DNA of 64,000 nt from Ruminiclostridium cellulolyticum H10. GTDB taxonomy: Bacteria > Bacillota > Clostridia > Acetivibrionales > DSM-1351. The DNA is taken from NCBI RefSeq assembly GCF_000022065.1, contig NC_011898.1, forward strand, positions 1,200,001 through 1,264,000, written 5' to 3'. Positions 36,408 through 44,409 of this stretch are shown here, piece by piece; the stretch's first letter is position 1; every line of letters begins with the position of its first letter. Under the pieces are notes generated by a model, which saw only the letters and a program-made list of their open reading frames with translations, made no database searches and had not been told where the DNA came from. The position numbers were made by a program, and so were the translations under genes.

Positions 36408-37775
36408 ATGGCTAAGCGTTGTAAAATATATTTATTGATTTTTATGCTGTCTATAACTGCAGCCTGTAGTGACTCTACAGGCTTGTACAAAAATGCTGGG
36501 ACATCGGAAGCTTTTACACCGACGAATAAAGTGAAAATCCTCTTTCTCTCCATAAGTGACAGCGATGTAAGGGAAAATATCAGAGAGCACTATATTAAAG
36601 CAAATCTGGAAAAAGAAATGCCCGATTTGGAAGTGGAATTTGATTTAGGCGGAGGGGGACAGGATTACGCCAACAAGTTGAAGGTGTATAACTCATCAGG
36701 CAACATGCCAGATGTATGGTTTTCGGAGCAAAACCTGTCTACCGTTGTTATTGATTCCGGCAATGCACTTGATTTGGCACCATATATATATAAATGGGAA
36801 TTTGATAAAAAGTTTACCGAAAAGGAATTTATAATGCCGGACAAAAACGGCAGGATTTACTCTGTTCAATCAGGCAACGACATGTTTACCACTCCAAGGC
36901 TGTGGTATCACAAAAATATATTCAAAAGATATGGTATACAGGTTCCTAATACTTATGACGAACTGCTGAAAGTATGTGAACTGTTAAAGGTAAAAGGACT
37001 AGTTCCTATTTCAATTTCGGGCAGGGATGGATGGACACTTAATCTTCATCTACTTCAGACAATGATTATGGCTGAAGAACCGCAGGTTGCACTTGATATG
37101 CTTAATGGGAATACTGATTTTACCAACCCAGTAATACAGAGGGCTCTGGAACGTATAAGGAAGTTGGTTCAGGTGGGAGCATTTCCTTATAATACTGCAA
37201 ATCTTGACTATGAGCCGGCAATAAACATGTACACCTCAGGAAGGGCTGCAATGCTGTCGGCATTTTCATGGGAACTGCCGAGGCTGGAAAAGTTGGCCCC
37301 TGATACTGATTTCATGCCATGGCCGTCTGTAAGAGGGGGGACTGACAATACTAAGGCTGTACAATACTGGGGTGCTCCCTTAAGCGGCTATATGGTATGG
37401 GCAAAAACAAAAAATCCTGAGGCAGCCGCACGTTTTGCAATGTACTGTGCTACCCAGGATGCATTATATTATAATATTGAGAGTAAAGCTCCAACAATGC
37501 TTAACACCGGAGTAAGAATAGAGAATACCTCTGCCTTGGCAAAAAAGGATCTGAAACAGCTTGATATGGCTGAAATAAAGATACCCTCCATTTGGTCGGC
37601 TGCCTTTAATACCAGAACCTCTGCAGAAATTTCCGTTCAAAACAGAAAGCTTCTGACAGGGAGGTATTCTCCCGATGAATATATCAAGGCAATAAATCCT
37701 CTGTGGATTGAAAACGCGAAGGAAATAAGGGAGAGAAGCTATGATATACACTATAAATTTCATCCTCAACCCTGA
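36408..37775 (+). CDS. CUT1 sugar-binding lipoprotein, first paralogue; 3' end fused into antisense gene
   Basis: This is a 455-residue extracellular solute-binding protein with a lipoprotein signal (SITAAC, lipid Cys at about residue 20). It is strongly similar to the lipoprotein at 39924: shared runs include DLGGGGQDYANKLK, MPDVWFSEQNLS and TPRLWYHK. It follows the YesM/YesN pair but no permease genes follow. Relative to the paralogue, which ends NPVWAENFK, this protein ends NPLWIENAK plus 17 extra residues (EIRERSYD...HPQP) that are the antisense of the GH127 3' end. It overlaps that convergent gene by 92 bases. It may share the permeases at 41366-43099 or act as a sensing partner for the kinase. 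Confidence 0.92.
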   Translation: MAKRCKIYLLIFMLSITAACSDSTGLYKNAGTSEAFTPTNKVKILFLSISDSDVRENIREHYIKANLEKEMPDLEVEFDLGGGGQDYANKLKVYNSSGNMPDVWFSEQNLSTVVIDSGNALDLAPYIYKWEFDKKFTEKEFIMPDKNGRIYSVQSGNDMFTTPRLWYHKNIFKRYGIQVPNTYDELLKVCELLKVKGLVPISISGRDGWTLNLHLLQTMIMAEEPQVALDMLNGNTDFTNPVIQRALERIRKLVQVGAFPYNTANLDYEPAINMYTSGRAAMLSAFSWELPRLEKLAPDTDFMPWPSVRGGTDNTKAVQYWGAPLSGYMVWAKTKNPEAAARFAMYCATQDALYYNIESKAPTMLNTGVRIENTSALAKKDLKQLDMAEIKIPSIWSAAFNTRTSAEISVQNRKLLTGRYSPDEYIKAINPLWIENAKEIRERSYDIHYKFHPQP

Positions 37776-39477
37776 ACAGCGGAATAAATTCTGTGCAGCC
37801 ATCTTCATTGTCACATATTTTAAATGAGAGCAGCGGGCTGCCGGCCTTAATCAGCCTTTGATTTACATTATCACAGTCTATTGCGTCCAGATACGGTTTT
37901 TGCCCCAACTGAGCAAGCAATATTCTGTCATACATGACTGCAGCCTTATTTTCACTGCCTTTAAGCTGTATCAGGTGCAAGGAGCTGTCGATTTCGATTT
38001 CAATTGTATCATTGTTGTTGAAAATACGTTTTATGTATATATACCCATTATCTGCAATAAAATTAAAACTTTTACCATTAATCTTGACAGACTTAACCTG
38101 CGATTTTCTAAGCATAAGAGTGAATGAGACAGGGTTAGAAGTGCTGACTGTTAAAACAGATACGGTATTGTCAGGATAAGCTGTATTTTGTACAATTTTT
38201 ACATTTTTTTCATCCCATTGAACTGTGGAAGCTATAAACATATTCAGAAGAAGAGTGTCTTTGTCCTTAAACCATATATTTTTTTGGATTTCACTCATTG
38301 CTTCTATTCCTGTACCAGTACAGCACCAGAAGGTATCGAATAAACCGCTGAAATTCTTTTTTACACCTGTTCCCATGGGCTGCTGATACTGAGAAAGGCC
38401 AGTCACGGTGCTTGTACTGTTGAGAACCGCATTATATTTCAAAATTTCCAAGTGCTCAAGAAACCTTTCATCCTCAGTCCAAGCAAATAACTGTTGTACA
38501 ATCTTCTCAGTATTGTGAGCACAGCAACTTTCGCTTTCACCGCCAGTCAATGAATTCTCCAGATGGTTATGGGCTCCCCAGTGTTCTGATTTTTCAGAAA
38601 CCTCTCCTTTTTTGAAAGAGGTAGCTTTGGAACTGCTGTTTCCGTTTACGAAAGTTCTGCCCAAGAGATATTTATAAAAGTTTTGGGCTGCATGCTTATA
38701 TTTGTATTCACCTGTAAGGTTAAAACGGTGTATGGCGGATATGACCATAGGAAGATGTGTGTTGGCATGCAGATCTTCAAGCACATCCCTGTCTGCGGCA
38801 AGGTTCCCGATAAAATAATCACGATTAAAAATATCCGCCAGATCAAATATTTTCCTATCTCCGGTAATCTCATACAAACTGTACAGGACATCTCCAATCC
38901 CTCCGAATTCATTTACGGGGTTAACTCTTGTACAACGGAGTATTCCGTCTGTTTTCCAATATGACAGCCTTTCGAACCGCCTGCGAATGTAATGTGCCAG
39001 ATTGACAGCAAGGGAAAGGGCTGTCTTGTTATTCAGAAATAAATAGCAATCTACCAAACCCTGCAATATTTTATGCAAGGTGTAATAAGGTGCCCATACT
39101 CCCCTGTCCTCCTCAGTTTCCAGAATGTCCAGCATTTCTTCGCCAAAAGCACTCAAATACCCATTTTCACTGGCACATTCGGCCATGATTTTTACAATAT
39201 TATCTGCTTTAGTTTTCAAACAGTCATCATTATCAGAAAATGCAAACTTGGAGCATGCAGACAGGAAGTGTCCAACGAAATGCCCTCTCAGGTTGCATTC
39301 TTCGCTTTCCCAGCCCCCAAGAGGTTCTGCAAGCGATTCAATACCTGCATTTTTCCGGAAGGTATGCATAAGTCGGTTGATATCAAAATCATTCACATAT
39401 TTTTTTGCTGTTTCCCTTCGAACACTGAAATACTTGTCCGATAGTTTTATTTTGTCCAGATTAAAATTTTCAAACAT
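37684..39477 (-). CDS. GH127-like beta-L-arabinofuranosidase family protein (DUF1680)
   Basis: This is a 597-residue cytoplasmic protein of the GH127/GH146-type (alpha/alpha)6 barrel family. Diagnostic segments are ESESCCAHNTEK (E316, C318, C319) and DTFWCCTGTG (C385, C386); the family uses Cys and Glu around a zinc ion for catalysis on beta-L-arabinofuranosides. No signal peptide is seen. The last about 20 residues after DEIYSVYH look non-native: they are read from the antisense strand of the neighbouring binding-protein gene, with the stop at 37684. It is divergent from the second binding-protein gene across a 446-base gap holding a large inverted repeat. Arabinan or arabinoglycan side chains are the likely substrate class. 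Confidence 0.88.
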   Translation of the reverse strand: MFENFNLDKIKLSDKYFSVRRETAKKYVNDFDINRLMHTFRKNAGIESLAEPLGGWESEECNLRGHFVGHFLSACSKFAFSDNDDCLKTKADNIVKIMAECASENGYLSAFGEEMLDILETEEDRGVWAPYYTLHKILQGLVDCYLFLNNKTALSLAVNLAHYIRRRFERLSYWKTDGILRCTRVNPVNEFGGIGDVLYSLYEITGDRKIFDLADIFNRDYFIGNLAADRDVLEDLHANTHLPMVISAIHRFNLTGEYKYKHAAQNFYKYLLGRTFVNGNSSSKATSFKKGEVSEKSEHWGAHNHLENSLTGGESESCCAHNTEKIVQQLFAWTEDERFLEHLEILKYNAVLNSTSTVTGLSQYQQPMGTGVKKNFSGLFDTFWCCTGTGIEAMSEIQKNIWFKDKDTLLLNMFIASTVQWDEKNVKIVQNTAYPDNTVSVLTVSTSNPVSFTLMLRKSQVKSVKINGKSFNFIADNGYIYIKRIFNNNDTIEIEIDSSLHLIQLKGSENKAAVMYDRILLAQLGQKPYLDAIDCDNVNQRLIKAGSPLLSFKICDNEDGCTEFIPLFRVEDEIYSVYHSFSPLFPSRFQSTEDLLP

Positions 39478-39509
39478 ATATTCCTCCGAAAATATTTATA
39501 TTAGTGACT

Positions 39510-39670
39510 AGTAGCCTGTGACATCTAAAACGTATATTGGCCGAGAGGAAAATTTTTTTCAGGACAAGGTGGAGGAGGGCGTAATAATCGCTGTATTCAA
39601 ACTGACGACAACGCAGTTCTGGAGAAATTTAACCTCCGGCAATGTATGAATTTAGATGTTACAGACTACT
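39510..39670. repeat. Imperfect 160-bp inverted repeat (MITE-like or large hairpin)
   Basis: The ends AGTAGCCTGTGACATCTAAA (39510-39529) and the complement of 39651-39670 match at 18 of 20 bases. Similarity continues inward with gaps (CGTATATTGGCCGAGAGG against the complement of CCTCCGGCAATGTATG), so the arms may reach 50 bases or more. A central small stem AACTG/CAGTT lies near 39600-39618. There is no ORF inside. It looks like a non-autonomous miniature element or a long regulatory hairpin; I see no clear target-site duplication. Confidence 0.6.
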
Positions 39671-39853
39671 GTACTACTGCTTTGAGCACGCATCCTATAT
39701 ATATAATCGGTAAAGCCGATTTTCAAATGCACTCGATTATATTATATATACTATTTTTGTTTTTGTTCAGTTTATTTGAATAAACCAATATTTTTGCTTG
39801 TTAACTAAGAATATTACCTTCAAAAAATGTATACATGAGTAATATAATTTACT

Positions 39854-39908
39854 TGTAACAGTTACAGAAACCTTTCGAAAGGCATATTTACTTAGTTTGA
39901 TTATCAAA
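39854..39908. promoter_or_regulatory. Three palindromes upstream of second binding-protein gene
   Basis: Within 55 bases lie TGTAACAGTTACA (39854-39866), CCTTTCGAAAGG (39871-39882) and TTTGATTATCAAA (39896-39908), each a perfect palindrome about its centre. They are 15-70 bases before the ATG at 39924 and overlap the probable leader. They could be operator sites for the YesN-type regulator or another factor. The rest of the 39478-39923 gap is AT-rich and without a gene. Confidence 0.4.
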
Positions 39909-39923
39909 TAAGGAGGATGGAAA

Positions 39924-41279
39924 ATGATTAAGTTAACAAAGCTTACATCAGGTGTTGTGGCTATTGCTATGCTATTTTCTTTAACTGCTTGCGGTGGTGG
40001 AAATGAAAAGGGTTCGGATTCAACCGAGGCATCTTCTTCAGGAGCTGCACAAACCTCACAAGCGGCATCAAATAACACCGAAAAGGTTAAGATCAAATTC
40101 CTTTCATATAGCACTGATGAAAACAGAAATAATATCCGTGACAAATATATAAAGGTGAACATTGAAAAGGATATGCCCAATGTTGAGGTAGAATATGATT
40201 TGGGCGGAGGCGGACAGGATTACGCAAACAAGCTGAAAGCCTACAACGCATCTGGCGATATGCCTGACGTATGGTTCTCAGAGCAAAACCTCTCATCTGT
40301 TGTTGTAGAGGCAGGTAATGCTTTAGATTTGGCCCCATTTGTACAAAAAACTGGTTTTGACAAAAAATTTAAAATGCAGGAAGTAGTTACACCTGACAAG
40401 GACGGAAAGCTTTATTGCGTTCAGCCTGGTGCCGATCAATACTTCACACCAAGATTATGGTATCACAAGGATATATTTGCTAAGAATAACATTCAGATTC
40501 CTACCACGTTTGATGAACTTGTTAAAGTTTGTGAAACCCTTAAAGGTAAGGGTGTTGTTCCAATGGCAATAGTAGGTAAGGACGGTTGGACTCCAAACCT
40601 TCATATGTTACAGACTATGATCATGGCTGAAGATCCGCAGGTTGCATTAGACTTGGTAAATAATAAGACGGATTTCAGCAATCCTGTAGTTAAAAATGCA
40701 TTGGGAAGAATACAGAAGCTAGTACAGGTAGGAGCTTTTGCACCAGGAGTGACAAACGTAGACTACGGTCCTGCTGTTGAAGCTTATACATCCGGAAAAG
40801 CTGCAATGTTGGCAATGTTCACATGGGAGACAACAAATCTAGAAAAAGCTGCTCCTGATACTGATTTTATTGTATGGCCTTCAGCAAAGGAAGGAAATGA
40901 TGCAAATTCATCAATACAGTTCTGGGGTGCACCACTGAGTGGATATCTCGTATCTGCAAATACTAAAAACCCTGAAGTTGCCGCTAATTTTGCAATGTTC
41001 TGTGCAACTCAGGACGCACTTTACTACAACACAGAACAAAAGGCACCGACAGCACTTGATACCGGAATTAAAATCGAAGGAATATCTCCTTTACTGCAGA
41101 AGAGCCTTGATCAGTTTGATGCTGCAACATTAAAGATTCCATCTTTGTGGGCGGCTACATATAACACCAAAATGTCAGCCGAAATTTCAACACTGAACAG
41201 CAAGCTTCTTACAGGAAAGTATTCACCAGATGATTATATCAAGGAAATCAATCCTGTATGGGCTGAGAATTTTAAATAA
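39924..41279 (+). CDS. CUT1 sugar-binding lipoprotein, second paralogue
   Basis: This is a 451-residue extracellular solute-binding protein with a lipoprotein signal ending LTAC (lipid Cys near residue 24), followed by a Ser/Ala-rich linker and the binding fold. It is closely related to the protein at 36408 along its full length. AAGGAGG precedes the ATG. Two permease genes follow in the same direction, so this is the binding component of a complete importer except for the ATPase, which is commonly a shared MsmX-type protein encoded elsewhere. Confidence 0.95.
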   Translation: MIKLTKLTSGVVAIAMLFSLTACGGGNEKGSDSTEASSSGAAQTSQAASNNTEKVKIKFLSYSTDENRNNIRDKYIKVNIEKDMPNVEVEYDLGGGGQDYANKLKAYNASGDMPDVWFSEQNLSSVVVEAGNALDLAPFVQKTGFDKKFKMQEVVTPDKDGKLYCVQPGADQYFTPRLWYHKDIFAKNNIQIPTTFDELVKVCETLKGKGVVPMAIVGKDGWTPNLHMLQTMIMAEDPQVALDLVNNKTDFSNPVVKNALGRIQKLVQVGAFAPGVTNVDYGPAVEAYTSGKAAMLAMFTWETTNLEKAAPDTDFIVWPSAKEGNDANSSIQFWGAPLSGYLVSANTKNPEVAANFAMFCATQDALYYNTEQKAPTALDTGIKIEGISPLLQKSLDQFDAATLKIPSLWAATYNTKMSAEISTLNSKLLTGKYSPDDYIKEINPVWAENFK

Positions 41280-41365
41280 TATTCATAACTAGTAGATTAG
41301 CTAAATAATTAAACCATCCCTGTATGGGTTGATCTCATACAGGGATTGGTTAACAGGTGATAAAC

Positions 41366-42250
41366 ATGAACAAAACTTATGGCAACAAACTTGCAATATT
41401 CATATTTTCTTTTCCGGCATTACTGTTGTTTACTGTTTTTGTAATCTATCCTCTCTTTCCAGAGATACTGATAAGCTTTCAAAAAAACGATGGGTTTAAA
41501 AGTATGGGATATGTCGGATTTGAAAATTATATAAATGTTCTTAAGGATTCAACTTTTTGGAGATCCAACATAAATACTTTTACGATGGTACTTATATCCG
41601 CATGCATCGGATTGCCTCTATCCCTGCTTCTTGCTTTGATTATGGATAGACAGGGTGAACGGGTAAAAAGGTTTTTTAAGGCCAGCAGCGTATTTCCCGC
41701 AATACTTTCGGTAACAGTTATAGCACAGATGTGGATAGCAATTTATGAACCGCAGTGGGGCTTGGTTAATAGTATATTAAGGGGAGTTGGTCTGGGTAAT
41801 TTTGCTTTGGAATGGTTGTCTAATGAGCAAACAGTAGTTCTTGCTATAACGGCGGCTTTCCTATGGCAATATATAGGTTTAAATGCTTTGCTTTTTTATA
41901 CAGGTATAAAGGCAATTCCAAAGACATATTACGAAGCAGCGGTTATTGATGGTGCGGGGTTCTTTAGAACAAGCGTAAAAATTACGATTCCCCTGTTGCA
42001 GGACGTAAGCAAATATGTGCTTGTTCTCTCACTGCTAGGCTGTATGTCACAATTTGCCCATGTAAGGATAATGACCGCCGGAGGACCCGGTGATGTTTCA
42101 AGAACAGTTATATACCAGCTATATTATAAAGCCTTTTCAGCTTCCGATTTCGGTCAGGGCTGTGCAATTGCAATAATATTTGTGCTGGAATGTCTGGTGG
42201 TAACGTTTTTTATTAACAAATTTGTTGCAAGAGAGAAGATTGAATTCTAA
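41366..42250 (+). CDS. Sugar ABC transporter permease, UgpA/LacF type
   Basis: This is a protein of about 294 residues with six predicted membrane segments, the first at about 10-32 (IFIFSFPALLLFTVFVIY). The EAAxxDGA loop YYEAAVIDGAGFFRT contacts the ATPase. The ATG at 41366 follows AGGTG at good spacing; a GTG at 41357 is less likely. It pairs with the next gene and takes sugar from the lipoprotein at 39924. Confidence 0.93.
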   Translation: MNKTYGNKLAIFIFSFPALLLFTVFVIYPLFPEILISFQKNDGFKSMGYVGFENYINVLKDSTFWRSNINTFTMVLISACIGLPLSLLLALIMDRQGERVKRFFKASSVFPAILSVTVIAQMWIAIYEPQWGLVNSILRGVGLGNFALEWLSNEQTVVLAITAAFLWQYIGLNALLFYTGIKAIPKTYYEAAVIDGAGFFRTSVKITIPLLQDVSKYVLVLSLLGCMSQFAHVRIMTAGGPGDVSRTVIYQLYYKAFSASDFGQGCAIAIIFVLECLVVTFFINKFVAREKIEF

Positions 42251-42259
42251 ACAGGGGGG

Positions 42260-43099
42260 GTGGACGTTACGAATAAAAATAAACTTTACAAAATATTAGT
42301 AAATACAGCTATGGTATTTATTGGGTTGACTTTTCTCTTCCCCTTGTACTGGATGATAAATCTGTCGTTTAAGTCAAGAAGCGAAGTGTATGACAATCCA
42401 TTTGGGCTTCCTGAACAATGGGTTTTTGACAACTATAGCGGAGCACTTGAAAAATTTAATTTTCCGAGGTATCTATCCAACAGTTTGATATATTCTGTAA
42501 GTACAATCGTTATAACAATATTTTTGGGAAGTATGCTCGCATACTGCCTGAGCAGAATGAACTGGAAGTTTAAAGGATTTGCTTTGAGCTACATTTCAAT
42601 GGGTCTGATTGTACCCGCCCAGGTGGTAATTATACCATTGCTTATGATGACACGAAGTATGGGTTTAAAAGGTACACACCTTGGCTTGATACTTCCTTAT
42701 TCGGCCTTTGCTCTCTCTTCATGTGTTCTTATGCTTTACGCCTTTTTCAGAGGCCTGCCGAAAGAACTGGAAGAAGCGGCCTGTATTGATGGATGCAATA
42801 TCTATCAAACTTACTTCAGAATTATTCTGCCTGTTATAAAACCGGCAATTGCCACTCAATGTGTTCTGATATTTATTAATATATATAACGAATTCTTTCT
42901 AGCTTTTATTTTAGCGGCTGATGACAAGATTCGGCCTTTAACGGTTGGTTTGCTTAACTTCTTTGTAAGCATAGGAGTGTCCCATTGGGGACAAATCGGG
43001 GCTGCCATGATTATTACAAGCCTGCCAATGATAATAGTATATATGTTTGGAAATGAGCAAATAGAGAACGCTCTTACAGCAGGTGCAATTTTGAAATAA
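42260..43099 (+). CDS. Sugar ABC transporter permease, UgpE/MalG type
   Basis: This is a 279-residue inner-membrane permease with first segment at about 12-30, the FKSRSEVYDNPFGLPEQW periplasmic stretch typical of the family, and the EAAxxDG loop ELEEAACIDGCNIYQT. The GTG at 42260 sits directly against a run of seven G residues, so ribosome-site spacing is short and the true start is uncertain by a few codons. It is last in the importer operon. Confidence 0.92.
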   Translation: MDVTNKNKLYKILVNTAMVFIGLTFLFPLYWMINLSFKSRSEVYDNPFGLPEQWVFDNYSGALEKFNFPRYLSNSLIYSVSTIVITIFLGSMLAYCLSRMNWKFKGFALSYISMGLIVPAQVVIIPLLMMTRSMGLKGTHLGLILPYSAFALSSCVLMLYAFFRGLPKELEEAACIDGCNIYQTYFRIILPVIKPAIATQCVLIFINIYNEFFLAFILAADDKIRPLTVGLLNFFVSIGVSHWGQIGAAMIITSLPMIIVYMFGNEQIENALTAGAILK

Positions 43100-43173
43100 T
43101 TTGCGATAAATTCGCAGTTTTTAATAATAAAATAAGCCGAACTAAATTTTCTAATTGCAGCAAACAAAGAAAA

Positions 43174-43217
43174 AGGTCTGTTCCCAGGCAAAAAATATTG
43201 CTTTTGGGAATAGGCCT
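43174..43217. terminator. Terminator hairpin between permease and AraC genes
   Basis: Arms at 43174-43186 and 43205-43217 (AGGTCTGTTCCCA with TGGGAATAGGCCT) pair with G-U wobble. A-rich sequence on the left (AAAGAAAA) gives a U run for transcripts on the minus strand, so it mainly ends the AraC gene. Confidence 0.7.
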
Positions 43218-43240
43218 AATTTCATCTAACTAGCAAAACA

Positions 43241-44164
43241 TTAATTTGATATTCTTTTAAGCAGAACCTGATTTTTGAAATGGCCGTTTTCATCTGCATA
43301 CCACTGCCCGCCTCCCGTATCAGCTTTAATATTCTGACCTTTTAGCTTTCTATATTGCTGTGGGCTCATATTGTAGTGTTTTTCGAAGATATAGCCAAAA
43401 TGCTGACGGCTGTTGTACCCTAAATGAAATGCCATATCTGTAATACTCATGTTGCTGTTGTTTAGCAGGAAGGCAGCATGTTCCATACGTAATTTGTTTA
43501 CATAAGCAATAATGCCGCAATTAAATTGTTTCGAAAACAGGGTTTGAAGATAGCTATGGTTTATCCCTGTATATTCTGCAATCATTTCAACATTCAGATC
43601 CTCATACAGGTGCTCATTAATATACTTCTGAGCTTTCCTTAAGTGCAGGCTGCCCAGATAATGACTGTCCTGTCCTATGTTTCTTGTAAACTCCACAAGC
43701 ATACGGAAAAATAGAATCCGGAGCAGGAACTGATCACTTGATTTTTTCTTCTCAAGTTCTGAAATGAGATCTTTAAGAGCATAACCAACCTTACCATTAT
43801 CATTAAGAACAAGAAAATCCTCTTTTCTGTCAATAAACCCCCGGTAGGTTTCACTGTTGTTCAGCATCTCATTTAAATCGATTCCTCCTTTATTTGGGCT
43901 GCATAGGAATTCCAGATTTAAAATTGTACATGGAGTACCTGATTTAATATATAAACAATGAGACACATTCTGATCAAGAAATATAAACTGATTTTTCTTT
44001 AGAGTTATCATTTCTTTTTTTGCAGAAACAACACAGTTTCCGGAGACAACATACATTATTTCGCACCGGTTATGAGTGTGAGGAGGCATATGAAATTCAG
44101 TAAGATTTAAGGCATAAAACGCTTCAGGTCTAGCATAGCGGTTATTAATATTATATATACTCAT
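43241..44164 (-). CDS. AraC-family transcriptional regulator (cupin + HTH)
   Basis: This is a protein of about 307 residues. The N-terminal cupin (HMPPHTHNRCEIMYV, then QNVSHCLYI) probably binds a sugar. The C-terminal AraC domain contains INHSYLQTLFSKQF and LGYNSRQHFGYIFEKHY. The ATG at 44164 follows AGGTGG; a GTG nine bases earlier is less likely. It is divergent from the GH4 gene at 44410 and probably controls it. Confidence 0.92.
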   Translation of the reverse strand: MSIYNINNRYARPEAFYALNLTEFHMPPHTHNRCEIMYVVSGNCVVSAKKEMITLKKNQFIFLDQNVSHCLYIKSGTPCTILNLEFLCSPNKGGIDLNEMLNNSETYRGFIDRKEDFLVLNDNGKVGYALKDLISELEKKKSSDQFLLRILFFRMLVEFTRNIGQDSHYLGSLHLRKAQKYINEHLYEDLNVEMIAEYTGINHSYLQTLFSKQFNCGIIAYVNKLRMEHAAFLLNNSNMSITDMAFHLGYNSRQHFGYIFEKHYNMSPQQYRKLKGQNIKADTGGGQWYADENGHFKNQVLLKRISN

Positions 44165-44244
44165 ATTTACCACCTATTATATACCGTTTATGATTATTAA
44201 TACTTGTGCACGTCCTGACTAAATAATAATTTATAAACAGAATT

Positions 44245-44265
44245 AATGCAACAATTTATTGCATT
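44245..44265. promoter_or_regulatory. Inverted repeat in AraC/GH4 divergent region
   Basis: AATGCAA at 44245-44251 and TTGCATT at 44259-44265 form an inverted repeat with a 7-base gap, a possible regulator site. Nearer the GH4 gene, TTGACT (44348-44353) and TATACT (44369-44374) resemble -35 and -10 boxes, but the spacer is only 15 bases. Confidence 0.35.
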
Positions 44266-44409
44266 TAATAAGATGTGTTTTTATTTTTTACACATTTGAG
44301 ATACAGATAAAGTATATTTATTTACAATAGGTATAGACTTTTGCAGGTTGACTGATTATAGTAGCCTGTATACTGTTCAAATACAACAAAATATAACAGG
44401 AGTGAGAGT

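Noticed and set aside
37858-39511. Several plus-strand frames of 80-130 residues opposite the GH127-like gene
   Set aside because: The minus strand carries clear family motifs along this region; the plus-strand frames show no domain and no start signals.
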